From Blastomyces gilchristii SLH14081 (lineage: Eukaryota; Ascomycota; Eurotiomycetes; Onygenales; Ajellomycetaceae), in the NCBI RefSeq assembly GCF_000003855.2, contig NW_003101651.1, forward strand, positions 23,515-47,144: a stretch of 23,630 nt of DNA, written 5' to 3'. The notes below the pieces were generated by a model. The model was not told the origin of the DNA and did not search any database. It worked only from the letters and a program-made list of their open reading frames with translations. Positions 1 to 11,708 of this stretch are shown here, one piece after another. The translations under genes and the position numbers were made by a program. Every line of letters starts with the position of its first letter. Within the stretch, counting starts at the first letter, position 1.

Positions 1-2560
1 TAATATAAGCTAGAGTTTCATTGATAAGAGATAAAGAATAACAGTTCTTCTTTATTAATCTATTCAGTTTCTGATAGTTCATGCAGAATCAGAGTTCTTT
101 ATCTGATTTCTTTATAAAGAAAATAGAGACTGCAGTGAAAAAGTTATTAATATATATGAATTTCTTATTTAACAGATTATTAAGTGTCTTTTAAAGAAGA
201 AGAAGTTCATCTTAAGACATGTTATAAAGAGAGTCTTATAATTATTCAGAGTCTTTATCATTCTTCTTCTCTAACTTAATACTGTGATTCACTTCTAAGT
301 CTTCTAAGAGAAGTATATTTATAATATTATCTTATTAAAAGACATCTAGATATTTATAACATTGTTAAGAAAGTTTTATATAAGAATTTATTATTATAAC
401 ACAGAATAACTTTTCTAGAGTCTTTTTAATATCAGTCAAACTGACAGAGTAGATTACTATATAATTCTGCTATCAGTTATCTTGTTAGTGATTCTATCAA
501 TGACTTCTTTTTCAGAGTATTTCATACATGTTGACAGAGATCTGTGTCAGATTCATAATTTTGTAAATATTATCTTTGTAAATTCTATCATTGTTAGAGA
601 ATATTAAGCTTCTGTTTTAAGTGTTCAGTAAGATGCCTTATTCAGATAGTTAGATAAGTTCTAATATAAGATTATAATCAAGATTATTAACTTTGTATAT
701 ATAGGCATCTTCACATTGATATTCTTTGACATCTATAATTAACTTTATCATGTAATAAGTATAAATGTCTTTTGAGCTATCAAATTCTGCGAGAACCTGA
801 GATTTTAATAAGAGAATACACTGAAGATTGTAACATCTTATAACTGAAGATTTAATTATTATATAATAACATAGACTGCTGTCTATCATAGCTTTCATAT
901 TATACATGTTATTAATTACAGTAGATACAAGAATTATATTCATTGTTATTTTTTCTTCAAATTATTATTATCTAATCTCTTCAAGCTTCTGTTTATAAAT
1001 TTGAATAGAAGCTAATCTTTTTCCTGTTTTATTAAAATATTCTTATAGTTATCTTCTGAATCTTTCTTCACTATAATATGATTGATGTGAACAGGTGCTG
1101 ATTCATTTCTTAAGCAAGAAGATACTGATCTTTCTCTCAAGTAAGAAGGTATATAGATTAATTAGTAGTTGAAAGCAATGTGTTTTAATTAATTACAGTT
1201 GATGTATACTTCATATTAACATCAGTCAGTGACTTCTTTGAGAGTGATCTCAGAAACTTGAAAGCCTGTTTAGACAGTGAAAACTCTTGCTTATATATAG
1301 ATATTTAAATCTACTCAGTTTATAGTATCTGCATTATTGTTATTATTCTTCAGTGTGAGTGTATAAGTGTAATGTCTTCTATCACTGTTCTATATACTCT
1401 TAAGCTTGATAAGACAGTTATTCAATGTTCAGAGTTATGTGTAGAAGTCTTTATAAGTTAGATCTTTATTTACACTTATAAGAGTCTGTAAGAGTTTGAA
1501 AGTTAATGTCTTCTTGAGTATGTTAATCTTTATTTAACTCTCTTAAGATTGATTATCTACTTCTAGAATCTTAATATCAAAGTCAGAGATGAATATTGTA
1601 AGAGAAGTGTTTCTCTGTCAGATACTCTGTAATCAATCTAATACTTTCTATTGTATGACAGTGTCTTGAAACAGAATGTCAAGATATTTGATGATATTGT
1701 TAGATATTCACAATACTAGTTCACATATCTTTATTCATGAATGAAACTTCTGTTTTACATAATTCTTTAATCATTTATTAATATATCAATCTTGATTAAT
1801 TAATAAATCAATGATATCTTCATCTATACTCAGTTTTATAAGCATTTTCATTCTCTATGATGAGTAGAGAGTGAGATCAGAAGTATTGAAATATATGAAA
1901 GCATTTAAGCATTCTTTCAGTACTTTTGTATTTGATTCTATAGATGTTGAAATTGTATGAGTTTCTTATTAAGTTAATCATTGAATCTCTTTATATTGAT
2001 ATTATTGAGTTACATGCATATTAGCTATTTATTATTATTATTATTTCAATATTACTTAAAGTTACTATAATACTGTGTTTATACTTATATTTGAGAGTTC
2101 TCTCATATTATTGTTAGACATGATTATATCAATCATCAGATATATGATATCTGTGAAATTGAAAGAAGTGTAATTATATGAATATCTTATATATCTGTAT
2201 CAGAACTTTCAGATCTTTTACTAACATTCTCTTTGTAAGATCTTGTTACAGAGTCAGAGTAACTGAAGAGTAAGCTTCTATCTAAGAACTTAGTATTTAC
2301 TTAACTATTTATTCATTTCTCTATTTCTTATATATTATTACATATTCAGATATCTTCTTAATGAATAATTATTTCTAATAAGAAGATAATGAATATTTTT
2401 CTAGTATAAGAGGTCTACACTGAATAGATTGATATAATATATAGATCTTATATAACAAAGAGAAAAACATTAATGAAGGAAAAGAAAGAGAAAAGAATTA
2501 GTGATTGAAGTGAATATTTATATGTGTATGTAGTGATGTACATGATGAAGCTTCAAGGTG
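1..2560 (-). mobile_element. Decayed Ty3/gypsy retrotransposon, pol partial at window edge
   Basis: This AT-rich block is almost free of CC, GG and CG. The only clearly readable protein is a retropepsin-like stretch on the minus strand (650-943), followed downstream at about 590-650 by residues resembling the conserved end of a gypsy protease domain (LDYNLILELI, compare the family's Y-D-L-I-L-G-L-P/D-W). Reverse transcriptase would lie toward position 1 and beyond the window, and gag would lie in about 1,000-2,500, where I could not read a zinc knuckle. No LTR boundary could be fixed. The right limit is set only by the return of GC-rich sequence near 2,570. Family assignment rests on the protease, so class is fairly secure but extent is not. 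Confidence 0.55.
650..943 (-). pseudogene. Ty3/gypsy aspartic protease remnant
   Basis: A 97-residue open stretch contains A-M-I-D-S-S followed by a hydrophobic run and later L-D-Y-N-L-I-L. This matches the gypsy retropepsin layout: catalytic D-S/T-G motif, then about 60 residues on, the conserved Y-D-L-I-L-G region. The glycine of the D-S-G triad reads as serine and the Asp of Y-D-L reads as Asn. Both are single G-to-A changes, as expected from C-to-T mutation on the other strand. The frame ends at a TAA inside the conserved region and similar-looking residues continue beyond it, so this is a fragment of a broken pol and not a gene. Domain type is an inference from motif order. Confidence 0.6.
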
Positions 2561-2571
2561 GGAGAATTTAT

Positions 2572-3038
2572 ACATGTTCGTGGCGGCCGAGGATCGGCGA
2601 TTGAGATGGCCGAGAATCGGGACTTTCAGCGGAATCTATGAAGTGTAATGAAATAGTCTATATAATTAATCAGGCGCAGCCCGCCACATATTTAAGTAAT
2701 TAATAATTGATTGAAAATCAGTTAATAATCAATTTAGTGTAAATTATATAAATACTTACTTTATTATTAAATTCAAGAATAATTTCAATATTAAATTGAT
2801 TTTAAATTGATTTTGAATTGATTATAGAATTGATGATAAATAATTGAGTGGTTTCAAATTATGAGAAAAGATGTATTGAGCGAGGTCAGGTAGTGGCACA
2901 GGTCACATTTATGAGGTCAGCTTACATAATGAGGTCAAGTGGCGCACTTAGCGAGGTCAAGTTTTCTGCTTCCTGTAAATTTAACCCTATGTTCTTCCCG
3001 TATAGTATTATATAATAAATCCACGTGACTTTCCGACG
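2572..3038. other. Unmutated GC-containing island between two elements, with AGGTCA repeats
   Basis: No gene is seen here. 2,578-2,632 and 2,671-2,687 keep many CG, CC and GG steps, in contrast to both neighbours. 2,700-2,850 is AT-rich with several copies of aattgatt. 2,882-2,959 carries five copies of (g/c)aggtca. The last five bases (cgacg) are the left target duplication of the copia element. This is either host DNA or the terminal repeat of the gypsy element; the sequence does not decide. Confidence 0.5.
3034..3038. repeat. Left target-site duplication (cgacg) of copia element
   Basis: The five bases cgacg directly precede the 5' LTR and recur directly after the 3' LTR at 14,523-14,527. 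A 5-bp duplication is usual for Ty1/copia integration. Both copies keep their two CG steps, as expected for single-copy flank outside the mutated repeat. Confidence 0.85.
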
Positions 3039-3138
3039 TGTTGGTGATTACTACATCTACTCTAGTCACGTGTCACTCCAACCTATTTAGTGTAACTCAT
3101 GTAGTTAGATTACAACAGAATAACATTATTCTCTAAGA
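3039..3138 (+). repeat. 5' LTR of the Ty1/copia element (mutated copy)
   Basis: A 100-bp direct repeat of 14,423-14,522 with no indels and ten differences. In every one of the ten this copy has T or A where the 3' copy has C or G. It starts TGTTGG, as is common for copia LTRs, but ends in ..AAGA rather than CA. The end point is fixed by the point where the two copies diverge and by the cgacg duplication. I could not identify a primer-binding site in the bases that follow. Confidence 0.9.
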
Positions 3139-4452
3139 GATTATAAAGCTCTTCATAAGTAATAAATAACTGCAATAACATGCTAAATTGATATCTTCAC
3201 ACATTATTACAAGCATATCTAGATGATTTATTAATTACTTAAACTTATGATGAATCTGAGATCAGATGAAAAGCCTGACTTAATAAAGACTTACATATTA
3301 ATATGTAGAAGAAGAAATTCACAAATATCTGAAGTATAAAAAGAATTAAGTATGAGCTTATTAACATCTGTAATAAACTGAAAAGTGACTGTCTCAGAGA
3401 CTTATAAGATGAATGACATAATTATGAAAGAATAGTCTAATAAGTTTAATAATAAATATAAAGACTCAGTTGAAGATATCAGTGAGATGTTAGACAATGT
3501 AAAGAGCTTAAGTAGCTAGAATAACAATAGCTCAGTAAGTAAGAAGACTTACATGAGACTAGAAATTACAAGACTTCAGCATGAGATTGAGTGAATGAAG
3601 ACTAGTAGAGATGACTCTGCAGATGATGAGATGAGAGCAGATCTGACAGAATATCTTTAATAGAAAGAGAAGATATTTATTATAATAAAAGTTCTTGAAG
3701 AATTCAGAAGTTAAGTAAGACTTATCAAAAGATTAATAGTTCTCACTGAATTCATTAACTACTCAATATAAAGAGAGAAAATTCTTTTGACTGTAGAGCA
3801 GTTTGAAACTGATAATATTCTTAAAGATAATAATCTTGATAAGAATATTATTATGAATATGTAACATTTCTGAAAAGAATATAATCTTTGATTATATAAT
3901 TATATATAGTCTGTAATTGCTCTGCAGGTCAAGACTTATTTCACTATACTTAAGAAATTCAAGTTGTCTACTTATACTTTATAAACTATTATAGAGAATA
4001 ACTTTTCTGAGAGATCTGCTATTCATAGAATCTGTCTGTTTAAGAAGCTGATTAGTATAACTGCTAAGTTAAAAGACTCAGATTATGCTTTTATTGAATA
4101 TCTGATTACTATAAGAACTGATTATATCTGTTTAGAATATGAGATTCTGAATATCATGTTTTTTAACAGACTGCTTACAGAAGTCAACAGAGATTAAGTC
4201 TCATTCATAAGAAATTGAATAAATCAAATTGACAAAGATAATACTCAACTCTTAAAGAACAATTTTATAGACCTGTACTGTGATATTCTTTTACAGCTCT
4301 CTGCTGTAAATGAAGTAAATACTGATATGTCTAGAAATTCTATCAATAACATACAAGAAAAGAATAAGAAAGACAAGAACAAAGAGAAAGATAATGACAA
4401 GAACAAGAACACTGAATTCAAATCTGAGTGTAGAGATAATGACGCGAGGACC

Positions 4453-4494
4453 TGCTATTATTATCAAAAGATTGATTATATTCAGACTGACTGT
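4453..4494 (+). other. Degenerate CCHC zinc knuckle of copia gag
   Basis: Residues C-Y-Y-Y-Q-K-I-D-Y-I-Q-T-D-C keep the 14-residue length of a retroviral-type zinc knuckle. Position 4 (Cys expected) and position 9 (His expected) are both Tyr. Each needs one transition (TGY to TAY, CAY to TAY). The frame matches both the upstream ATG and the downstream protease. Confidence 0.8.
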
Positions 4495-6211
4495 TAAAAG
4501 AAATACTCTGAGAAACATTCTTCAAATTTAAATTTCAATATGAATAGAAACAAGAATAAAGACAAGAATACAGAGAATACAGATGCTGCTTCTATTCATA
4601 ATATCATAGAGTAAGTATTTTATATCAAAGAAAAGCCATATGTAAGTGATCAGATAGAAAAAGATATCTGAATTCTAGACTCTGAATCAGATGCTTATAT
4701 CACATCTCACAGAGATCTTGTCATGACAAAACCTCAGAAGGTGAAAGTAATGTTGAAAATGACAGACAGAACAGTAGTTCTCACTACAGCTATAGAAGAT
4801 ATAAAGATTTCAGTGAAAGAAATAAATATACTATTAAATAATATTCACTATGTTCTGAAGTTAGAAGTGAATCTCATGAGTATAAGTAAGCTTATACATC
4901 AGAGTTATATCTATAAGCAGTTAATATATAAGAATAATTATACTATGTTAATTATGTCTTCTGACTGCATATTCTCATTTATAGCAAGATTAAATGAGAA
5001 TGATATCTATGAGATGAAAAGACTGATTATATACAGAGACTTGATTCAGTTTGCTATACTCAATGATGATTTTGAACCTGTGAACACATTATAAGTGAAA
5101 GATGATACAATATTGACATTGTCTGACAGAAATAATACAAAGATTATAGAACTTATAATAATACAATGATATTAAAAACTAGAATATCTAAATCTCATAA
5201 ATATTATAAAAATAACAGCAGATTCATATCTAGAGATGAGAATTATTAATTAATAAGCTTTATCATTCTATAAAGTCTGTGTTCAGATAAAAATGATATA
5301 TTCAATCTTCATATCTATAACATGAGCTGTTAAACTGATAATGAGATTCTTTATCAATCTGACAGAGAGTGAAAAAACACTTTTCAACAGAAATGACACA
5401 CTTACTAGAGAGAGTGTAAGTTATTGATTGAGTATAATAAACAATACAATTCATTATAGATAAGTAATTCTTATAATAAGAAAGAGAGAATCTACTATAA
5501 GATTAATGAATTTAATTACAGATATTAAGATAACTATATAATATTGAGTTAAGACTCTACACTGAAATGATGAAGAAGAGTTCAAAAGTCAAGAACTTAA
5601 GATCTACTGTCAGAATAAAGAAATAGTATATGAAATAACTACATCTGATACATCATAATCAAATGACTCAGTGAAATATATAAATTAAATAGTTACAGAA
5701 AAGATACAAAGCTTACTATTTAATAGTGAATTAGAAAGAGAACTTTGAGATGAAGTAATACAAGTCATGATTATGATAATCAATACATTCTCAATATTAA
5801 TAAAGATATTTGAATGTAAGAAAGAAATACTACTTACATTTTTTAAAGCTTGAACTAAGATGCAATCTTTTGTTCATTGAATACAGAGATGAAGATGCAA
5901 GATCTACAAGAAGAATTTAAAAGTATTAAATAAGCTCATAAATAGAACTGATGATAAAAAATAATAACTGATTGAATATCAAGAATTATATCAATATCAT
6001 GTATGAGATTCTGTTGCACATTATCTTGAGATTATATGAGATATTATATTTGATAAAGCTCTTGACATAAGTGTAAATACATCTGTAAATATAGTGAGAA
6101 AATTCAATGAATTGTCTAATCAATTGAATATTCTGAATGTCAGAGAGAGATGACAACACTATCTTCTAAGAAGACTTATAAAGAAAAAGTCAGATATTTT
6201 AAAGATAATTG

Positions 6212-6219
6212 TTAATAAG
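6212..6219. repeat. Left 8-bp target duplication (ttaataag) of the hAT element
   Basis: Identical to 12,501-12,508 on the other side of the element. Eight bp is the diagnostic duplication length of the hAT superfamily. Confidence 0.92.
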
Positions 6220-7007
6220 TAGACTGGCCGGCGGGACCATGAATTTCACATTTGATTTCATTTGGTCTGGTCTCATACATTTCTTGGCGTGAGTCCCACC
6301 AGAACCAAGCCTCAAAAAAATCTGAAAATGAATCATTTCTGAGAGAAATGATGTGAAAAATGACCAGATTTAATTCAAGAACAGTGAAATGAGAGTAATT
6401 TCTCAGAATAAACTGTGAAAGATAATCATTCTTTTAAAATCAGAATGAGACTGAGACTGAAGATTAAAATCAGTTCTATTCAGTTCATTCAGTGATTACT
6501 TATATAATCAGAATTTGATAACAATTATTGATAACACTTATGAAATAACTAAATATATTCTTATATAAGTTTATTCTTCACTTTCTCATGAAAACTACAC
6601 TTCTCTGATATACTGTGATCAGAGGTATTACACTGTCTGATAATTTCATGTTTTACAATCATGAGTTTCTTGATTATTTCTTCTTATAATTGTTCTCAGT
6701 AATAGTGATAAATATCTCAACTTGAGTTGAACTTTCACTTCATTCTCATCTCTGTCAATGAAATTGTCAGAATATCATATATTATCAGTACAATAGTTGA
6801 ATATATACTCTCAATAATTTTTTATAACTCTAGAATTGATTTAGTGTGTAAATTCATCAGATTATCTTAAAAATAGCAGTTAAATTCAGTTTTATAAGCA
6901 TGTAGTTTTATCTGATTTTCAGTTGTAATCAATGTATATAAGTTCTGTTTCAAAGTTAGTATTATAGTTCTATATAATATGAAGTGTTATCAAAGATTAT
7001 TACTTAC

Positions 7008-7485
7008 TAGAAAATTGTATTTCACTGTCTTCATATCTTGAACATCTGCTCATTCAAATCTCTGATAGTTGATATTATAGTAGTCTCAGACTAATTTGAT
7101 ATATAAGTCTCATTTCTTCTCTATTCAATCTTGAGAAGTGTAGATATTAACTTGACAGAAGAAATCTAGTAGAGCTGCTATAGTATAGTACTCTGTAAAA
7201 GATTGTTCAGTTTTACTGTAGTAATATATCAGTTTATTTCTTACAGTAATAATAGTCTGCACTATAACATTATCTCAGACTAAATTTCTTTTTAAGTGAT
7301 TCAACTGCTTCTCAAGATGAGTAAATAAACTGTTATATACTCATCAGACTGACTGCAGTATTGATATACAAGTGATTGAGACTGTCTTCATTGTCTTATA
7401 AAACTGAAACAGTAAATCAATCATATATTTCAACTGAGTTCACTTCATATTAGAAAGTTTTAATATCTGAATCTTTTCTCAATCA
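7008..7485 (-). pseudogene. hAT transposase C-terminal half, decayed
   Basis: On the minus strand one frame reads, between stops, S-D-stop-E-K-I-Q-I-L-K-L-S-N-M-K, then KYMIDLLFQFYKTMKTVS, then V-Y-N-S-L-F-T-H-L-E-K-Q-L-N, then KLIYYYSKTEQSF and EYYTIAALLDF. This follows the usual hAT transposase order: tryptophan-containing helix, L-x-P-F-x-x-x-T region, Y-N-x-L-F-D-x-L-E, K-L-x-x-Y-Y-x-K-T, Y-x-I-A-x-x-L-D-P. The stops fall mostly where Trp or Arg is expected (TGG or CGA read as TGA). No indel is needed across 160 codons. I could not read the C-terminal dimerisation motif downstream, nor a BED finger upstream. Confidence 0.8.
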
Positions 7486-9290
7486 GAGTGTTACACTCAA
7501 TGATTAATTATCTGACATAATTAAAGAGTCTGAACAGTTATCTTATATATTAAACTTCACTGTATTCTAATATTCTGTATCATATTCAGTGATATGACTG
7601 ATTTATTTATTTATTGAATATCATGAAATTTATTATTATTGTTTAGAGAAGATACAAATCATATTAATAATATTTTAAATCTGTGATATTTAAATTATTA
7701 GTCAATCTATTCAAAATTAATAGTAGTGTTATTAAAAAATATTATTAAAAAGTAATATTAAAAAGTGTTATTAAAAAATATTATCTTTTATAAAGTGAAT
7801 GTAAAAGTTACTTGAGTAATTACTTTCATTTCATTCTCATTTCAAGAATCAGTCATCTCATTATTCTTTATCTCAATGTTAAGATTCTTTATCAGTGTTT
7901 GTATCACAAGTTGAATCACATGAGTAATACAGAGAATATGACCTTGTTTATTATTTCAGAAATACAAAGTCAATTTTTACTTCAAGCTCTTCATCATAGT
8001 ATAGTTATTCACAGTATTATCAGTTGTAATTATAAGAAGACTGAGACTAATATCTCAATAGTCATTTTTAATTACAGTTATTAATATTTCTGTTATATAA
8101 TTCTCAGTATAACTACTGATCAATGATTCAAATTCAATTAATGTCTCTTAATAAGTTCAGTTTTCATCAATATAATAACATATAACTCTTATAAATGTAA
8201 GATTATTTATACTAGTTCATGTATTCACTGTGAGAGACACTCTTCAATAATTCTTCAACTCTGATTCTAGATATTGTATATTAACTTTATAGTGTATCTC
8301 AAGATTGAACTGAAGACAGAATTAATATGAAATATAAAGATTTGAATTAAGCATTTGAAGAAGTGTTTAGAATTCAGAGTTTTCAATTGATTGAAGAAGA
8401 AGATTCAGAGATATATATATACAAAAGTAATTATTCACAGAAGTTATCAGATGAGAGTTATGAAATCAGAGTACTAATACATGATCATTTTCACATGATT
8501 TTCTTCAAATTAGAAAGTTAGTATTATTAAAAATCATTATCTAGTAGAGTAACTTATCAGTTCAGTAGTAATTTTCTGATTATTTTTCTTTTATTGTCTG
8601 CATTCTGATGACTTCAGATATCAGAAAATTTCTTCAGAGTTATAATCAGTTTATAATAAATATTTCTGAATGAAGTTATAGTAATTACAGTAGAGAGATA
8701 ACTCTTCAGTAATCTATAATATAATCTGTTAATAATTATTTTATAGTTTATCTCAGTATTTATGTGGAGTTTTTCATAAATTTCATGATCTGAAATCAGA
8801 TGTAAAGAATGAAGTGATTATTTATTATAATTGAAAGAGAGTATTCTGTGTTGAATTGTAAATAACATAGACTTTGTAATTCACAGTGATTTCTTGAAGA
8901 GTTTATAAATCTTCAATAGAAGTAAAAGAAGTGAAAGAAGTGAATTCAGAAGATATGATAATAATTTGAGAAAGATAATAATTTATTTTCAATAACTGAT
9001 CACTGATGTGTGTAAGAAGAATTAATATAAGAGAAAATAATCTTGTTTTTTAACTTAGTTATAATTTTAGTACTAACTCAGATTGAATATTATTAATGTA
9101 TAAAAGTAAATAAATAATCTTGATTAATCTCTATCATATTTCTTGAAATATATTAATATTGTAAAAGAGAGTGTTATTAAATTACATTATCAGATAATAT
9201 TATTAAAAATATATTAATATTATGAATATCAATGTTGAAAAAATGTTGATACTTATACATTATAGTGATTTATGAATCATGATAGTTAAA
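7486..9290. other. hAT interior, AT-rich, no readable gene
   Basis: The N-terminal part of the transposase should lie here on the minus strand, but I could not follow its frame. 7,727-7,800 contains near-tandem copies of agtgttattaaaaaatatt and variants. Short open stretches here (for example 7,812-8,084 on the plus strand) show no family resemblance and are treated as chance openings in AT-rich DNA. Confidence 0.4.
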
Positions 9291-9309
9291 TATATATATA
9301 TATATATAT
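9291..9309. repeat. (TA)n dinucleotide run
   Basis: A short run of alternating t and a, directly visible. Confidence 0.9.
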
Positions 9310-9421
9310 TTTTCCTGACTTGATTACAACTTGTACAATAATTTTTGAAAACTCAAAATCAATTTTAATTATTAATAATTATGAACTTATAACTAACTAA
9401 TATAAAAAGAAAAAAACTTTT

Positions 9422-9760
9422 TCTACTTCTTCTCTTTCTTATTCTTCTTATCATTCTTCATAATTCACTTCTTATTCTTCTTTTTCTTCTTCTTCTTCTC
9501 ATCTGAGATGATAATTATCTTAAAATCTCTCTTCACTATCTTCTCAGAGAAGAGTTCTCACTGCTTTCTCTCAGCCAGGTCAATCTGTATCTCAAAATCT
9601 TACATTTTCTGATCTGCTGTCTCAGGTTTCATCTCAGCAGTAAGCAGATTGATATGCTCAGAGAGCAGAGCTGTCTTCTCAATATTCTGAATTATGAAGT
9701 GTATTCAAGACCTGAATAAGATCTTAATTCTCTTCTTCTCTATCAGCTTCTGCTAATCAA
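9422..9760 (-). pseudogene. Lysine-rich coiled-coil coding remnant inside the hAT element
   Basis: The minus strand reads, in one frame interrupted by single stops, QKLIEKKRIKILFRS, then I-H-F-I-I-Q-N-I-E-K-T-A-L-L-S-E-H-I-N-L, a helix of heptad-like Leu/Ile spacing, a stretch ending F-K-I-I-I-I-S-D-E, and a run of about ten lysines. The forward strand shows this as a long ttcttcttc pyrimidine tract. The leucine-spaced helix followed by a basic tail recalls the C-terminus of pogo/Fot1-type fungal transposases, but no DDE motif was found and the resemblance is weak. It could equally be an accessory ORF of a large hAT or a captured host fragment. Confidence 0.35.
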
Positions 9761-10292
9761 TTAGAGAATAAAAGCATTATCAAAAATCATTATCTCTCAA
9801 TAAATAAAAAACTTATCAGTTTTAACTTTTTTATCTCTTACTTCAACATTCTCTTAATCTTCTTCTGCTATTACTTATTTACAGTAATACTCTTCTTCTC
9901 TCTTTCTCTCTTTATCTTGAACTTAAATTATTCTCAGAACTTCTTCTGATCTTATCACTACTGTATAAGACTCTTCACTATCTTCTTCTTCAATCTCTCA
10001 CAGGCAGTGTCATCTGCATTATTTCTATACTTAGTTCAGTCTAAATCTATCAGAAGTGTTACTTAAAATCATTATTATTCTACTCTCTTACAGAGTCTCT
10101 TCAAGGCATTATAACATGTCTTGTGATCTATCTTCTCTCACTTAAACATCTTCTTCTTCTCTCTCTTCAATCTGTGACAGTGCTCACACATCTTGATAAT
10201 TCACAGAACTGCAGAATATTTGAAGAGAGATGACATAATTGATTTTAATAAGTGTTGAACAGAGATGAAGGTAGGAGAGACAGTCAGAAATG
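9761..10292. other. Pyrimidine-rich hAT interior, possible upstream part of the basic ORF
   Basis: The forward strand is rich in tcttctt. The minus strand gives several short basic Cys-containing reads near 10,080-10,200 (for example M-C-E-H-C-H-R-L-K-R), broken by stops and changing frame. No domain could be assigned. Confidence 0.3.
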
Positions 10293-10401
10293 ATATAATA
10301 ATAGTGATAATAATGATGATGATAATGATAATGATGATGATGATAGTGATAATAATAATAATGATGATAATAGTGATGATAATAATGATGATGATAATAA
10401 T
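10293..10401. repeat. Interrupted (GAT/AAT)n trinucleotide repeat
   Basis: About 110 bases made almost entirely of gat and aat triplets with occasional agt. The plus strand could encode Asp/Asn-rich low complexity, but no open gene surrounds it. It is best read as an expanded microsatellite within the hAT interior. Confidence 0.85.
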
Positions 10402-11502
10402 AGAAGAGAGAGTGTATTGAAATATATTACTGACTTATTAAATATAAAGAGACAAAGAAAATATTAACAGCTTTTAGAGATATACAGAAACAGCTATAGT
10501 ATTGCATAGCAATATTATCTTCATTCAATGTATACAGTGTTGATATTCTTTGTATACAGTTATCATATAATCTATATCAGAGATACATGCAGAAAACAGA
10601 TCTTTATTACTAAAAAGAATAATTGCAGTGATTCTCTGTTTTTATATTATAAAGATAAGTTATTCTTATTTCTTTCTTCTCTCTTTTCTCTTCTTCTTCA
10701 ATTCATCACTAAGTTCAAGCTGATATGAAAACTATTAAAACACTCTCAGAAATTCTCAAATTGAAGAGTATAGACTAATCAAATTTTAAATGCAGAAGAA
10801 TCAAATTATATTCAATATTACTAATTATTCATCTTCTTTTAATAAAATCACAGTTGTATCTTTTCTCTTCTCTCTCAAATGAAACATAGTCTGTGAAAAG
10901 TGAGTATCATGTCAGATTATAATAATCAACACAGTCTCAGCATGCAGAGCTGTATATACACAGTGCATACTGAACTGAGAGACTGTATAAATTACAAATC
11001 AGCATCAGTATCTCAGAGAGAGCTGTGCAGTATAAGAAAGCTGCAACTCTCAGTCACATGTACAGAGAGTGAATCATCACAGTAAGTGCATATGCATTGT
11101 ATAAAAATAACACTTTTTAATAATACTCAGTCTCTGATATTATGAAAATAGAGTCTCTCTGTGAGATTTATTTTTATCAGAAGTCAGAGAATCTTATATT
11201 TCTCAAGATCATCTTCACATATCTTATTCATGAAATTGATGAGAGAAATCATCAATTTCAGTATTCTGTTCTTAATATCATGTAAGTGACAGCAGAGTTC
11301 ACCCTGATCACACTTTTTAAGTGTATATTTTCTAAATATTCATATTTATACAGATATATACTGATTATTTATTAGATGATATTAAGATAATAATTCATCA
11401 CAGCTGTGTTACTCTCACTGTGAGAAATACACAGTTGATGATAAACATTATAAAGACTCTGAAAAGTAAGTATTTTGAAAATACTGCAGCTCTGCAATCT
11501 TG
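10402..11502. other. hAT interior, no supported gene
   Basis: AT-rich, with few CC, GG or CG steps. Two short plus-strand openings (10,528-10,728 and 10,900-11,085) have no recognisable motif. 10,900-11,090 is locally richer in C and G (cag and gag words) than its surroundings, but still almost lacks CC, GG and CG. Confidence 0.4.
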
Positions 11503-11630
11503 ATTTTTTTTGTTTTTATTTTTTTTCTTTTCTCTTTTTTTTTCATTCTGATTTTTTCTTATTTTTATTTTGTTTTTTGTTTTTTGTTTTTTTTTTTATA
11601 TTTTATATTTTTTTCATAATTAAAATTATA
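11503..11630. repeat. T-rich low-complexity tract next to the nested MITE
   Basis: About 130 bases consisting mainly of t runs broken by single g, c or a. It lies about 80 bp left of the nested hAT copy. Confidence 0.8.
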
Positions 11631-11700
11631 TGAATTATAATCTGTGTTTAGAAAAGTAATGATATTTGATAACACTCTCTGTTGAATTTTTAACAAATGA

Positions 11701-11708
11701 GTACTATA
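11701..11708. repeat. Left 8-bp target duplication (gtactata) of the nested MITE
   Basis: Identical to 12,215-12,222 immediately after the other end of the nested element. Confidence 0.9.

Larger units (their letters stand above)
3409..6219 (+). pseudogene. Copia gag-protease-integrase remnant (5' half of gag-pol)
   Basis: From ATG 3,409 to the hAT insertion everything reads in one frame apart from point stops. Gag ends in a Lys/Asn/Asp-rich stretch and a zinc knuckle at 4,453-4,494 with correct CX2CX4HX4C spacing; the first and last Cys remain while Cys 2 and His read as Tyr. The protease core at about 4,672-4,700 reads ILDSESDAYIT, with Glu for the expected Gly. Then come the copia hallmark L-N-N-I-H-Y-V-L-K-L-E-V-N-L-M-S (4,834-4,881) and the GAG-pre-integrase region (about 5,160-5,300). 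The integrase core lies at about 5,400-5,700; its first catalytic Asp region reads S-I-I-N-N-T-I-H-Y-R, so Asp appears as Asn. Lack of indels over 2.8 kb shows decay by substitution only. Confidence 0.9.

Noticed and set aside
2882..2959. Nuclear-receptor response elements (AGGTCA)
   Set aside because: The half-site matches, but fungi lack this receptor family; kept only as an unexplained short repeat cluster.
4291..4518. 75-codon hydrophobic minus-strand ORF
   Set aside because: It is the antisense of the Lys/Asn-rich gag region and zinc knuckle of the copia element; the Leu/Ile/Phe/Val content comes from the complement of AAG and AAC codons.
10293..10401. Possible CRISPR-like or tandem-array signal
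   Set aside because: It is a simple trinucleotide microsatellite with no spacers, in a eukaryotic transposon.
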